A stretch of 64,000 bases of DNA from Arsenicibacter rosenii. Lineage in GTDB: Bacteria > Bacteroidota > Bacteroidia > Cytophagales > Spirosomataceae. The DNA is taken from assembly GCF_001870735.1 (NCBI RefSeq), contig NZ_MORL01000003.1:310001-374000 (forward strand), written 5' to 3'. The position numbers and the translations under genes are program-made. The notes below the pieces were generated by a model, which saw only the letters and a list, made by a program, of their open reading frames with translations, was not told where the DNA came from and did no database searches. How positions within the stretch are numbered: the first letter of the stretch is position 1; the number at the start of each line of letters is the position of its first letter. Shown one piece after another: positions 16,540 to 26,256 of this stretch.

Positions 16540-18136
16540 TACCTTCCGCTGGGCACCCGACTGGGTGACCCGGCCCAAGATTGCTGCCGTTGTCGATAAC
16601 GCGAAGGCAATGTTGTATCAGGTGATTCAGGTTGATTCGCCGTCTGATCTGATCGGACGTGCCGGTGTGAGTATTCTCATTAAACCGGACCCGTCAAAGC
16701 CTGATATTCCGCTGGCGTCGAAAGGGCTGTGGCTGATCGGCAATGACCTGTGGGCGATCCTGGTGAACTTTCAGGCGTATATCCCTAACCAGAACAACAG
16801 CGGCAACTTTAACCCGAATGCAACGCCCTACGAACTGACGTATGAGCAGGGGCGTGCCGTCGCTAATTACATCGAACTGGCCGGGGTAATCGCTCATGAG
16901 GGCGTCGGTGAAGGGTATTTGCGGGAACACGGCTGGCAGACATCGGGTAACCACGTTTCGGCATTTGAACAGGGCATGGCCGCGCGGATTAAGGAACGTT
17001 TTGCCAGTGAAGCCCCTAACCGGAAGCCTTACTTCAAATGTAACTACGGAGCCTTTTACACCTTCCGGCACCGGATGAAGTTCGGATTCCGGATCGACGG
17101 AACGACGGTTCCGCCAACACACAGTTATTTCAAATCACTGCTTCAGAACCGTGCCGTTGCCCGGCAAAGCTGCCCGTTCTGGCAGCTGAACTATGATGAA
17201 CTGGGTATGGTGCATGACATGAAATTCTATCTGGAAGATTTCGAGTCACGGCGGGATTTCTACATGATATGCTACGTGGCCGAAGTATGCAGGTTTGCTA
17301 CGCTTCAGGATAACGGTCTGCCACGAAACCGGAACGCGTTTCATTTCTGGGTCAAGATTGAGCAGCTACCGGAACAGGGGATTACCTGGGCCATCCACAA
17401 CCTGACCCGTTACCGGCGTGAGATTCCGTCGAGAGGTGGCCATGTGGTCACCACGGAACACCCGCAGGCGGATCACGAATTATTTGTGGCCGGTTGTCTG
17501 TTTGTCATCGCCATCGGTGTTATCGCGGCGACCGGCGAAACGATCAACGATAACTTCCACTGGGAAAATTCTGAGATATACGGCAACAATCCGGAGTACA
17601 TGACCGAACCCAACCCGTTCCCGAATCAGGAGCGGGCGAATCTGGTTCGCTGGCGCAATAATGACGGCACCTATGATACGAATGCCCCCTACAATCCGGC
17701 CATCAAAGGTTATCCGGAAAGTCCGATGGGCTACATGTCGATTGCGCCCAAAGCGATTGAGATGTATCAGACCACGGCTGCGACGGCCGGTGTCGAGTGG
17801 CGCGACGGCCGGTATAAGTGCATAGAGCGAAATGGTTCGCCGGTCGACGAGCCCTGGGTAGACCCAAAGGCAGACAAAACCACGATTCTTGATATCGCTG
17901 CCATGTATGACGGCTACAATGCCACCGGACCGGGCAAGGTTCGCGGTGGTCTGGCGCTGAAGCTACGGGATAAGTCAGCAAACGGGCAGCGCAACCTGTC
18001 AGTGATGTGGTATCACGCCGGCCGCAATCCGGATGTATTTGAAAAGTATCTGGTCGAGCCGTGGAGCGGCAAACAGATTACCATCAACGTGCAGGGTGCT
18101 ACCTGTGAGGTGTTTAACGAATCGTATCCGGTGTAA
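16511..18136 (+). CDS. Phage tail-associated protein, unassigned
   Basis: 541 residues, rich in aromatic residues and Asn/Gly, as in virion surface proteins. No domain is recognised. The C-terminal 80 or so residues (NATGPGKVRGGLALKLRDKS, then NPDVFEKYLVEPWSGKQ) look like a compact beta domain. A hydrophobic stretch LFVAGCLFVIAIGVIAATGE lies near residues 324-343, unusual for a fibre. It sits between the Ig-domain adhesin and the beta-helix spike, so receptor binding or baseplate function is likely. ATG 16511 overlaps the preceding gene. Confidence 0.6.
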   Translation: MPVANKPPLNTFRWAPDWVTRPKIAAVVDNAKAMLYQVIQVDSPSDLIGRAGVSILIKPDPSKPDIPLASKGLWLIGNDLWAILVNFQAYIPNQNNSGNFNPNATPYELTYEQGRAVANYIELAGVIAHEGVGEGYLREHGWQTSGNHVSAFEQGMAARIKERFASEAPNRKPYFKCNYGAFYTFRHRMKFGFRIDGTTVPPTHSYFKSLLQNRAVARQSCPFWQLNYDELGMVHDMKFYLEDFESRRDFYMICYVAEVCRFATLQDNGLPRNRNAFHFWVKIEQLPEQGITWAIHNLTRYRREIPSRGGHVVTTEHPQADHELFVAGCLFVIAIGVIAATGETINDNFHWENSEIYGNNPEYMTEPNPFPNQERANLVRWRNNDGTYDTNAPYNPAIKGYPESPMGYMSIAPKAIEMYQTTAATAGVEWRDGRYKCIERNGSPVDEPWVDPKADKTTILDIAAMYDGYNATGPGKVRGGLALKLRDKSANGQRNLSVMWYHAGRNPDVFEKYLVEPWSGKQITINVQGATCEVFNESYPV

Positions 18137-18139
18137 AAT

Positions 18140-19756
18140 ATGGGTGACCAAACGTGGATTAATAAGGTAAACCGCAAGCTTGCTGACTATGACGAGCACT
18201 TGCGCGGATTGCTGGATACGCCCTACAAATTTGCGTATGAGGCAATTAATTACCTGCATAACCACTTCGGGCATTTTGAGCTGTCAGACATACCGGCTTA
18301 TCGGGGGCGAATGAAGTGCATTCAGACGCATGAGGGAAGCCGGTTTGAGCGCAAACCGTTTCCGGTCAATGAGCAGGGCGTGGCCCTTGACGAGCCGGAC
18401 GGGGTAATGATCCTGCGCTGTGATGCGGACCCGCGCTGCTACTGGTACCGCTCGCCGGTCGCCGGGCATACCGTTCTGGCGGACTGGTTTAAACACGACC
18501 GCAACACCTGGACAGACGCACTGCAGAACGCCATCAACTACGTTGCGCCGCGCGAACTGGAACTGGTCGTCAGTACCGGCACCTACGTACTAACCAGAAC
18601 ACTCGTCAAGCCAAACGGGTATTTCGGCCTGAACATGCGGGGTATCAGCCGGGGGGTGACCTTTGAGTATAGCGGAATTGAGCCGGACGAGTACGGGCGG
18701 CGGGTCTGTCTGAAAATCCCCAACACAACCGGTATCAGTGAGCTGAATCATTGTTACATCCGGAGTATCCGCTTTAAAGGTGATTCAGGCACAATTGGTT
18801 TACAGTTTAATGGTGCTCAGGGTCAGCGTTACACGGACTGCCGGTTCATGGACAACCTGATCGGTGTTCAGCACCTGAACGGCAAAGGTGACTTTACAGA
18901 GTATTGTCAGGGTGAGGATTGCGACTTTAATATCGAGTGCGCTACCCCGGTTTCCTATGAAGGTGACCGGGGCACGGGTCCGGATGACCGCGCAGACTTC
19001 AGTTTTAAGGGGTGCGGTCTGAAGGGTACCAACTACATCAACACGGACGGGCGAGGCCCGGTAGTACTGATCGGAGACTACTGCCTGCCCTATAACGCCC
19101 CGTTTTCGGCTGAAATCTGGACACACCCGCATCCTGACCAGCAGCCGGGGGAAGTGATTGAGTATCCTGTTTTCAAGAACCTCAACGGCCCCGGCGAATA
19201 CTTTACCCCGGTTTTTTTCGGCAATCTGACAATGGAATACTACGGGGGGACGGTGATACTGGGAGAAGGCTGGAACACGCTCTACGTCGGCAATATCATT
19301 ATGAACGGGGGGCGTATAGCCTCCGGACGCGTGATCCCCTGCCAGAAGGCCCTGATTGACGGTAACCAGACCATTCCCATGGGCATCAATTACGCTATCA
19401 AACGGTATTTAGCGCCGGGCCGCAACGAAATGCGTGTGCCGCTGCCCAACAGCGCCTATACGGTGTCGGTCGATCTGGTAGGGACCAATTACACCTCCCG
19501 GATACTGTATACACTGATGCACCGTGGTTACGGCGCGGTGCCGTGGCTGCGGGACGAGGGGCTGGGCATCCAGGCAGGTCCTAATCAGACGGTCTACGGG
19601 CCTCCGAAAATCTATACGGAGGTTGACGGGGACGAGTATATCGTCATTGAAAACGGCAACTATCCGGCAACCGGTGAGGGCAGAATACTGGCATGGCTTA
19701 ACTATAAAAGCGCCTCTGACTATCCGGTCGGGTCGGCGCAGGGATCAATATTCTAA
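18140..19756 (+). CDS. Tail spike with parallel beta-helix (pectate-lyase-like fold)
   Basis: 538 residues. After an N-terminal attachment part (1-120), WTDALQNAINYVAPRELELV and VVSTGTYVLTRTLVKPNGYF are the typical opening of pectate-lyase-type beta-helices, followed by repeated short strands with Gly/Asn turns up to about residue 400 and a beta-rich C-terminal domain. Proteins of this fold on phage tails bind or cut surface polysaccharides; whether this one is catalytic cannot be told, since no acidic pair is clearly conserved. It is in the fibre cluster, with its stop overlapping the next ATG (TAATG). Confidence 0.68.
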   Translation: MGDQTWINKVNRKLADYDEHLRGLLDTPYKFAYEAINYLHNHFGHFELSDIPAYRGRMKCIQTHEGSRFERKPFPVNEQGVALDEPDGVMILRCDADPRCYWYRSPVAGHTVLADWFKHDRNTWTDALQNAINYVAPRELELVVSTGTYVLTRTLVKPNGYFGLNMRGISRGVTFEYSGIEPDEYGRRVCLKIPNTTGISELNHCYIRSIRFKGDSGTIGLQFNGAQGQRYTDCRFMDNLIGVQHLNGKGDFTEYCQGEDCDFNIECATPVSYEGDRGTGPDDRADFSFKGCGLKGTNYINTDGRGPVVLIGDYCLPYNAPFSAEIWTHPHPDQQPGEVIEYPVFKNLNGPGEYFTPVFFGNLTMEYYGGTVILGEGWNTLYVGNIIMNGGRIASGRVIPCQKALIDGNQTIPMGINYAIKRYLAPGRNEMRVPLPNSAYTVSVDLVGTNYTSRILYTLMHRGYGAVPWLRDEGLGIQAGPNQTVYGPPKIYTEVDGDEYIVIENGNYPATGEGRILAWLNYKSASDYPVGSAQGSIF

Positions 19757-20922
19757 TGGCAGATACAGACTTATTACCGCCCGGCATTCAGCTCAATTAT
19801 ACCAGCGAGAGTCTGCCGTTTTTTGACAAGGGACTTAACCGCAGGGGCGGCAAGGTGGCCAATGCCAGCACGCTGATCAGCACCCGAAGCGAGAACGGAC
19901 CGAATGTGCCGGACAGCTACCGCATGGATGCTGTCGAGTTCTGGCAGACCGCTCCGGGACAGTGGAAAACGCTCGCCGGCGGCGGCTTATCCGGCAACCA
20001 GTGGTTTTACGTGGCGACCGTCGATGCGCGCGCGGGCGGCAGTCTCAGTCAGGTACAGATCAGTGTGCGGGGCCTTGCGGCTGACAGCACGAATCTGGCT
20101 GTTTTGTTCTCTGTAAAAACAAGGGGCGGCATCGACGTAATCGAGCACCTCAACGGCCCGGCAACGCTGGAAAGCCGCTCTGTTTTCTGCGAACTGCGGG
20201 AAGGACCGGTGATGCAGCTTGTGGCAGGCCGCGAGAAAAATCCGGACGGATCGGATGCGGTAGACACGGCAGGAAACTACATTCCGGTCATTATCAACGT
20301 GCCGACTTACCGCGTCTATCTGCGTACAGCCGGTATTACCGTGCTACAGGCACAGATTACCAACGGCATTAATGTGCTGGCGGAGGAGGCGCTTGCTGAC
20401 ACGGTTTTTGAGCTGCTGACGGCCGCGCCGTCCGGCACGAAGGTATACGACACGGCCAGCAAGCGCCCCGAGTTCTGGACGCCTAACGAGGGCTTTACCT
20501 TCACGCAGGACTATAATATTATTCTGGGCAACAGCTGGCTGCAAATGCCCGGCTTTGAGTCAGCTGTCGTCCGTGCCTTCCGGCAGGGGCGGCTGAAAAT
20601 GGTCTTTCTTACCGGCATGATTAACGGGGGCAATCTGGCACCGGGCACGGTCATCGGCAACATTCCGGCGGACTCGGAGCTGCGGCCAACGACCGAGATT
20701 TTCCGCGACCTGAATTTTACCGAGGGAGGGACACTGACCGTCTCTGCACCGGCAAACGAGTATTCGACCGGTACGGCTCCGATCAGCGCGGGGACTGTCT
20801 TCAGGATTCCGACGCAGGGCTGCATACAGATTTCGCCAAACGGCAATATCGCAATCAAATCCGTACCGATCGGTGCCAGCTGGTTGTCGCTGGCCTGTAC
20901 CCCCTGGTGGATCACAACCTAA
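19756..20922 (+). CDS. Phage tail protein, unassigned
   Basis: 388 residues, coupled to the spike gene (overlap at 19756). Mostly beta-rich with repeated Val/Thr/Ile strands and few charged helices; ends SWLSLACTPWWITT. No conserved domain recognised. It lies between spike and fibre genes and is probably a component of the fibre/baseplate complex. Confidence 0.6.
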   Translation: MADTDLLPPGIQLNYTSESLPFFDKGLNRRGGKVANASTLISTRSENGPNVPDSYRMDAVEFWQTAPGQWKTLAGGGLSGNQWFYVATVDARAGGSLSQVQISVRGLAADSTNLAVLFSVKTRGGIDVIEHLNGPATLESRSVFCELREGPVMQLVAGREKNPDGSDAVDTAGNYIPVIINVPTYRVYLRTAGITVLQAQITNGINVLAEEALADTVFELLTAAPSGTKVYDTASKRPEFWTPNEGFTFTQDYNIILGNSWLQMPGFESAVVRAFRQGRLKMVFLTGMINGGNLAPGTVIGNIPADSELRPTTEIFRDLNFTEGGTLTVSAPANEYSTGTAPISAGTVFRIPTQGCIQISPNGNIAIKSVPIGASWLSLACTPWWITT

Positions 20923-20931
20923 TTTTCAACT

Positions 20932-22689
20932 ATGATTGCACTACAAAAACTCGTCAATCTGTCACTGTCGGGCAACCGTCAGAACGAGTACCGGCTTCCG
21001 CTGTACTTCGCCAGCGGGCAGGTGCCCTCCGATCTGGAGGCAGAGGTGTATTTCGGGGACGATCCGACGCCTGTTCCCTCCCTGAAGCCGGCGTTTATCC
21101 TGCCCCAGACCCGGCCGGATCTGGCGATTCTGGTCATCTCCGGCCCCAAGATGCTGGCCGCATCGGATTACAGTAATCTCTACGTCGAGCTGAGCTACGG
21201 CGGTATGGTGCAGACGCGCGGCACACTGACGGCTGATCTGCGCACCGAACAGACGCCCCGGCAGGATTTCTTTAAGCTGCATACCTTTGGCGGTGACATG
21301 GTCTACGTCTTTCTGGATCAGATCATCGCGCAGATGCTGGGGGTGCAGGATGATGTAAACGAGAAGCTGGGCAGCGTGGAGGATATTCAGCAGGATATCA
21401 TTACCCGTCAGAATGTGATTATCGGGTTGTCGGAGCAGACGGCTGACGACCGGCAGGCGACTAATCAGGACCGTCAGCAGGTAGCATCGGATACACAGAC
21501 GGTTGGCAACAACCTGAACCTGACAAACACCTATAAGAACAGCGCCTACAGTTCGTCTGTTTTTGCCAAAACGAGTGAAGATAATGCCAAAACCAGCGAA
21601 ACTAACGCTGCCGCATCGGCCCTGCTGGCCCAGCAGGAGCGTATTGCCGCGCAGGAAAACCGTTACCGCTATATGGGCAGCTGGGCACCCAACACGGATT
21701 ACATCGTCGGCGACGGTGTTTTGTATGGCAATTCGTTTTACCGGCGCAAGACTGCCGGAAACAGCGGGTCTACCTTCGCAAAAGCCAATTGGGACTTACT
21801 GGCTGCCGGTGTTAATCCGCGCGGTTCGTGGGCGGCGACTACAAACTATCTGCTTAACGATCTGGTAGTATTCCGCCGGTCTGCCTACCTGGCTACATCG
21901 GATTTTACGTCCGGATCAACCTTTAACCGCAGCAACTGGACACGTATTGCGTCGGGCTGGAATCCGGCCGGTGCATGGGCTGCGACTACCCAGTACTACG
22001 AAGATGATATCGTAACGAATACCGGCAGCTCCTACCGGGTTACGGCCGATCACACATCCGGCGCAAGTTTCAGTGCCAGTAATCTCGAACTGATTGCCGC
22101 AAAAGGCAACACAGGCGATAACGCCTATACTAGCCTATCAGCCGGTTTCACCATGCCGGCTGTACTCGGGACGGTTTCGGCTACGGTCGGGACAACGGCC
22201 TGGATGGCGGCCGGGATAGCGGTGTACGTCGCGGGTGCGGGATACATGCTGGTGTCGTCGGTGACAAATGCTACCACCGTCGTGCTGCAAAATATCAACT
22301 ATGTGGGTAATGCAGCGGCGGCGGCAAGCATCGCTTCAGGCGGGACCGTATCACCTGCCGGACGGGGAACGCCCAACTACGTAATTCCGGCGGCCAGTGT
22401 GAATACGTCCCTGACCTACGACATGGCGACGGATCCCAACCTCATGCAGGAAATCACGCTGACGGGCAACGTGGCGACTTTCAACCTGAACGGTAAGGCG
22501 TTCGGGCGGGTGCTGGTGCTGTCGGTGATTCAGGGGGGATCAGGCAACTACTCGATTACATTCGGCAGCGATATCAAGACACCGGGCGGGGCGGCGGTAG
22601 ATTTCAATCTTACGGTTGGGGGGCGTACAATGCTGCATTTTCTGGCCATCAGCAACACCGAGGCACTGTTAACCTATATCAAGCTATAA
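20932..22689 (+). CDS. Tail fibre with coiled coil and three sugar-binding-type repeats
   Basis: 585 residues. Residues 1-140 form an attachment domain. Residues 140-245 are a Gln/Asn/Thr-rich coiled coil. Then come three tandem repeats at about 248-293, 297-343 and 346-391, each following the pattern W-x(5)-Y-x(3)-D-x-V, aromatic, T/S-SG-x-x-F, N. This resembles the small carbohydrate-binding modules (CBM5/12-like) found on phage fibres and chitinases. A C-terminal beta domain follows (about 470-585). A role in binding host glycans is inferred. Copy number of such repeats can change by recombination. Confidence 0.75.
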   Translation: MIALQKLVNLSLSGNRQNEYRLPLYFASGQVPSDLEAEVYFGDDPTPVPSLKPAFILPQTRPDLAILVISGPKMLAASDYSNLYVELSYGGMVQTRGTLTADLRTEQTPRQDFFKLHTFGGDMVYVFLDQIIAQMLGVQDDVNEKLGSVEDIQQDIITRQNVIIGLSEQTADDRQATNQDRQQVASDTQTVGNNLNLTNTYKNSAYSSSVFAKTSEDNAKTSETNAAASALLAQQERIAAQENRYRYMGSWAPNTDYIVGDGVLYGNSFYRRKTAGNSGSTFAKANWDLLAAGVNPRGSWAATTNYLLNDLVVFRRSAYLATSDFTSGSTFNRSNWTRIASGWNPAGAWAATTQYYEDDIVTNTGSSYRVTADHTSGASFSASNLELIAAKGNTGDNAYTSLSAGFTMPAVLGTVSATVGTTAWMAAGIAVYVAGAGYMLVSSVTNATTVVLQNINYVGNAAAAASIASGGTVSPAGRGTPNYVIPAASVNTSLTYDMATDPNLMQEITLTGNVATFNLNGKAFGRVLVLSVIQGGSGNYSITFGSDIKTPGGAAVDFNLTVGGRTMLHFLAISNTEALLTYIKL

Positions 22690-22693
22690 CACT

Positions 22694-23941
22694 ATGCTGA
22701 GAGACCTTGCATCATCGTTCGGGCAGTTCACGCCGTCGTTATTTCACGATTTCACCAAAGGGGTGATGCCTTCCGGTTACACATTCACCCGCAACAGCAT
22801 TGCAACGCGGATTAATTCAGCGGGGGCAATGGAAACGGTAGCGGCCAACGTACCCCGGATTGACTACGATCCTGTCACGCTGGCATGTAGAGGGCTGTTA
22901 ACTGAAGAGAAGCGGACGAACTACTTCCAGAACTCTTTTACGCCCGGTAGCTGGGCGACGGCAGGTAGCACGATAAAGGCAGCAAACGCGACTATTGGGC
23001 CGGACGGCTCGCTAGTACCTTCGTTCACTAACACATCAGGTCAGTTTAGTGCTGTTACCATCCCCCTTGCGGCTGGCTTTACTCTGGCAAATAGCACTAC
23101 TTATACACGCAGTATATTGTTTAAGTGCCTGGCTGCAAGCAATCCAACGGCAAATAAGAGGTTTGTTTGGGAGGTAACATTGGGTGCTAGCGGACTGGCT
23201 AATGCCAGTTTTAACCTCGCTACGCTAACTACGACAAAGAGCGCAACAATTGCAGCTGCAACACTGGAAGACTGGGGGAATGGCTGGTATCGCGCGATAA
23301 TGACCTTTACGACGGATGCGACCGGAACGCCTTCTCTCGGAGGAAATTACATTGCCGGGTATGCATCCAGTACAGATACCTGTACACTGGCTTTTTTTGC
23401 GGCACAATTTGAAGTTGGCTCTATTGCAACGTCTCCTATTCCAACCGCAACCGCCGCCGTTACCCGTGAGTGGGAAAACACTGACCTATCATTAGCGGCT
23501 AACCCGTCATGGTTCAATCAGGATCAGTTTTCGCTCGTCATGGAAACCTACATCAACAAGTTTTCTAACGGTAGTGCAGGGGCTGGGCAGAGTCTCCTTT
23601 CCTTGCTCGGTACGGATTGGAGCTGGTTTGTACAGCAGTCATCGACGCTCATATATTTTCGAAATATCCGGGCAGGAAACACAGGCTTTCTCCCCTATTC
23701 GCTCAATCAGGTGCAGCGGTTTGCCGTGGGATTCAGGCGGGGGGAGAAAGTACGGGCCTTTTCACCCGGCAATAATTCATCCCTGACATCAAGTTCCGTT
23801 TCGCTTAGTTCAAGCCCGTTTACGGGAATCCGGTTAGGATCTTTCGTAAACGGAGACCAGCAGTTCAACAACTACATCCGCAAGCTCTGGATTTACCCGC
23901 GATCAATGGCGAGTCAATTTTTACAGGCTTCCGTCAACTAA
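22694..23941 (+). CDS. Tail fibre/head spike protein with lectin-like domains
   Basis: 415 residues. The opening (FTRNSIATRINSAGAMETVA, then N-x-PRIDYDP and a GLL-x-EEKRTNY segment) is a widespread N-terminal signature of phage-tail and surface proteins that carry concanavalin-A/LamG-like lectin domains. A carbohydrate-binding-type beta-sandwich covers about 75-255 and a second sandwich about 270-410. Predicted function: binding of surface glycans. Located 4 bases after the repeat-bearing fibre gene. Confidence 0.7.
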   Translation: MLRDLASSFGQFTPSLFHDFTKGVMPSGYTFTRNSIATRINSAGAMETVAANVPRIDYDPVTLACRGLLTEEKRTNYFQNSFTPGSWATAGSTIKAANATIGPDGSLVPSFTNTSGQFSAVTIPLAAGFTLANSTTYTRSILFKCLAASNPTANKRFVWEVTLGASGLANASFNLATLTTTKSATIAAATLEDWGNGWYRAIMTFTTDATGTPSLGGNYIAGYASSTDTCTLAFFAAQFEVGSIATSPIPTATAAVTREWENTDLSLAANPSWFNQDQFSLVMETYINKFSNGSAGAGQSLLSLLGTDWSWFVQQSSTLIYFRNIRAGNTGFLPYSLNQVQRFAVGFRRGEKVRAFSPGNNSSLTSSSVSLSSSPFTGIRLGSFVNGDQQFNNYIRKLWIYPRSMASQFLQASVN

Positions 23942-23947
23942 ATCACT

Positions 23948-24373
23948 ATGCAAATCGAAGAAACAAAAGAGAGCCTAAAACGCAACTGGGACTTTCTAAG
24001 CCCTGAACAGATAGCCGATCTGGAAGCACGTGGCGTAATTGAAAACGTCGTCGATGCGACGTTCAACAGCCGGGTAATCGGCAACAACTACTCCGGTAAC
24101 GCGAATACCCGCCGGGTGTACGTGTTCGGGCCGCACAGCGAGGAGAATATTGTCGGCGAGGCGAAGCCGTTCAGGAGCATCAGCAGCCTGAACCCTGTGA
24201 ACATGCACGGGGTGGCGGGGTATCTGGTGCAGAATGAACCGGCGATACAGGCGGCGCTGATCGAGCAGAACGGGGGCACGTTTCCGGCGATTCTTGATCC
24301 GGTGATTCCGGAGCCGCCGGTGGAGCCGGAAGAGCCTGTAGAGCCGGAACCGGAGACCGAAACCCCGCAGTAG
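23948..24373 (+). CDS. Small tail-fibre-associated protein with Pro/Glu tail
   Basis: 141 residues. The N-terminal part is helical, the middle beta-rich (NTRRVYVFGPHSEENIVGEA), and the last 35 residues are an acidic Pro/Glu repeat (EPPVEPEEPVEPEPETETP). Located after the fibre genes, 2 bases before the DUF1353 gene; a fibre-assembly chaperone or cap protein is possible. Family not recognised. Confidence 0.6.
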   Translation: MQIEETKESLKRNWDFLSPEQIADLEARGVIENVVDATFNSRVIGNNYSGNANTRRVYVFGPHSEENIVGEAKPFRSISSLNPVNMHGVAGYLVQNEPAIQAALIEQNGGTFPAILDPVIPEPPVEPEEPVEPEPETETPQ

Positions 24374-24375
24374 CC

Positions 24376-24759
24376 ATGCCCGCCCATCTGCTGCACGCAA
24401 CCGTCCGAAAGCTCTACAGTGACGCCAAATACGACTGGTGGGAGCTGGCCGAGGAGGCAGCGATCACCGTCGATGGTGTCAGCTATGTCATTCCGGCGGG
24501 CTTCGTGTCAGACGGGGCATCGGTCCCCTTCTGGGTACCGGACTGGCTTATTCCGAGAGCCGGCCGGAGCTTTCTGCCGTCACTCGGTCATGACTGGCTC
24601 TGCTCGCTGGCGATTGTGCCGGAAGAGACAGCAAACGCCTGGTACTACACCGCGCTACAGGATGCCGGTGTGCCACAGTGGCAGGTTGAGCTCATGTACA
24701 GTTACTGCGAGACGTATGCCGTATTCCGGTATGGCGAGCTGGTGAAGAACGATCTGTAG
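24376..24759 (+). CDS. DUF1353 family phage protein
   Basis: 127 residues. The DUF1353 signature is clear: YVIPAGFVSDGASVPFW (about 38-54), then a SLGHDWLCS motif (about 71-79) and a helical end. DUF1353 proteins are found near lysis genes and tail genes of many phages; their exact function is not established. It lies between fibre genes and the lysis cassette. Confidence 0.8.
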   Translation: MPAHLLHATVRKLYSDAKYDWWELAEEAAITVDGVSYVIPAGFVSDGASVPFWVPDWLIPRAGRSFLPSLGHDWLCSLAIVPEETANAWYYTALQDAGVPQWQVELMYSYCETYAVFRYGELVKNDL

Positions 24760-24806
24760 TCCCCGCCGGCGGGAGAAAGCCGGAGTATTTACCCAAACGT
24801 AACTCT

Positions 24807-25442
24807 ATGAAAACACTGCTTAATCTCTCCCTGCCCCTCTGGCTGGCAGCTCTGCTGCTGGGCTCGCTCTGGGGCGTAAACGCCTACAGGCACTCCCGCA
24901 CCGTCAGCAGGCTCACGGCCCTTGCCGACAGCCTGCGGCTCCGCAATACGGAGCTGGTCAGTGAAAACCAGACTCTTCAGTCCCGCGAGCAGCAGATTGC
25001 CATCGCCAGTCAGCGCCGGCAGCTGCTGGATGCCGTGCAGGTGCAGCTGCTGAAAGATTCAGTCAGCCGCCTGCCGCTTTTAACCCGGATCCGGTACGTA
25101 TACCAGACAACCGGTGCCGCGCCTGCCCCGCCCGTGTATCTGCTGCCGGCAGTGAGCTCCCGGCTAACCATCTGCTACGATACGGTAGCCTACCGGCAGC
25201 TCACGCTTAATCTGGCCGAGCTGACCTGGCACAGGCGCACCGGTCCGATCCGGGCGGAAGCTGAGGTCCGGAAAGACCGCATCATCGCCGAATCGGCGCA
25301 GTCCTTCCGGGAAATAGCCGGCCGCGGCTGGTTCCGCCGGCGGCGGGCTGAGGCGGTCCGCGCCCTGAATCGTATTCAGGTCTGGGCACGGACGGATCAG
25401 GTGCTGACTGATTCCGCCGGCCGGATCCCCATTACCCCGTAA
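24807..25442 (+). CDS. Membrane-anchored coiled-coil protein, possible spanin
   Basis: 211 residues. One N-terminal membrane segment (about 8-26, LPLWLAALLLGSLWGVNAY) is followed by a periplasmic coiled coil (about 30-80) and a basic region (RGWFRRRRAEAVRALNRI). This is the architecture of an inner-membrane spanin (Rz-like), and the gene is 350 bases from the endolysin gene in the lysis cassette. No separate or embedded lipoprotein partner was found, so the name is tentative. Confidence 0.6.
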   Translation: MKTLLNLSLPLWLAALLLGSLWGVNAYRHSRTVSRLTALADSLRLRNTELVSENQTLQSREQQIAIASQRRQLLDAVQVQLLKDSVSRLPLLTRIRYVYQTTGAAPAPPVYLLPAVSSRLTICYDTVAYRQLTLNLAELTWHRRTGPIRAEAEVRKDRIIAESAQSFREIAGRGWFRRRRAEAVRALNRIQVWARTDQVLTDSAGRIPITP

Positions 25443-25456
25443 CCAATCCAACAACC

Positions 25457-25792
25457 ATGATACTACTTGAGTTTTTCACCCTTTCGGACAACTTCTGGAC
25501 ATTTCTTACTGCCGTTCTCGGTGCGGGTAACGTCCTTCAGCTGATCACCTTCTTTTTTACCCGCCGCAAACTCAATATTGAGACCAAGCGGGATCTGTAC
25601 ACACTGGTCGATGAGCTGAAGCTGAAGCACATTGAAGACACAACCCGCGCCGATACCCGCTATAACCTGCTTCAGCAGCGGGTCTATGATCTGGAAAAGG
25701 AAAAGCTGATTCTACAGATGACGCTGATGAAAAACGGCATTGAGGTGCCGGTCTACGCGCCTCCGAAGGAAGAACAACCCCCGAATCCGTAA
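25457..25792 (+). CDS. Small membrane protein with coiled coil, possible holin/spanin
   Basis: 111 residues with one membrane segment (about 12-33, FWTFLTAVLGAGNVLQLITF) followed by a charged coiled coil (KLNIETKRDLYTLVDELKLK) and a Pro-rich end. Its placement between the spanin-like gene and the endolysin gene suggests a lysis role. One transmembrane segment fits a class III holin or an accessory lysis protein. Confidence 0.6.
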   Translation: MILLEFFTLSDNFWTFLTAVLGAGNVLQLITFFFTRRKLNIETKRDLYTLVDELKLKHIEDTTRADTRYNLLQQRVYDLEKEKLILQMTLMKNGIEVPVYAPPKEEQPPNP

Positions 25793-25797
25793 CAAGT

Positions 25798-26199
25798 ATG
25801 CCATCCCGATCAACATCCGATCTGCATCCTGTTCTGGCCGCGGCCTGGCAGGATGCCTCTGCCAGATGGAAAAAGCAGTTTCCGTCGCTGGCCCAGCCCG
25901 TGCTCACGGCTACCTACCGCTCCCGCGAGGAGCAGGACGCCCTCTACCGGCAGGGCCGCACGGCTCCCGGCCCGAAGGTAACCAACGCCCGGGGCGGACA
26001 GTCACCGCATAACTTTAATCCGAGCTATGCCTTTGATGTGGCTTTTGTGAAGGCGGGGAAGACCGACTGGAACGAAAAACTCTTCCGCGAGTTTGCCCGG
26101 CTGGTGACCGATCCCCGCATTCAGTGGGGCGGTACCTTCCGCAGCCTGCCGGATATGCCGCACTTCGAGCTCAGGGGCTGGCAGCAGCTTACAAAGTAA
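25798..26199 (+). CDS. Endolysin, M15 L-alanyl-D-glutamate endopeptidase type
   Basis: 133 residues, cleaving peptidoglycan stem peptides at lysis. Peptidase M15C landmarks are visible: YRSREEQDALYRQGRT (40-55), SPHNFNPSYAFDVAF (69-83) with zinc ligands His71 and Asp80, and MPHFEL (120-125) with His122. No signal peptide, so it depends on a holin. It is the third gene of the lysis cassette, 5 bases after the holin/spanin-like gene. The length matches minimal phage M15 endolysins. Confidence 0.88.
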   Translation: MPSRSTSDLHPVLAAAWQDASARWKKQFPSLAQPVLTATYRSREEQDALYRQGRTAPGPKVTNARGGQSPHNFNPSYAFDVAFVKAGKTDWNEKLFREFARLVTDPRIQWGGTFRSLPDMPHFELRGWQQLTK

Positions 26200-26256
26200 C
26201 CGTTCACTCTTCCGCCGGCGGAGCCCGCAGCCCCGCCGGCCATTAACCGCAGCCAC

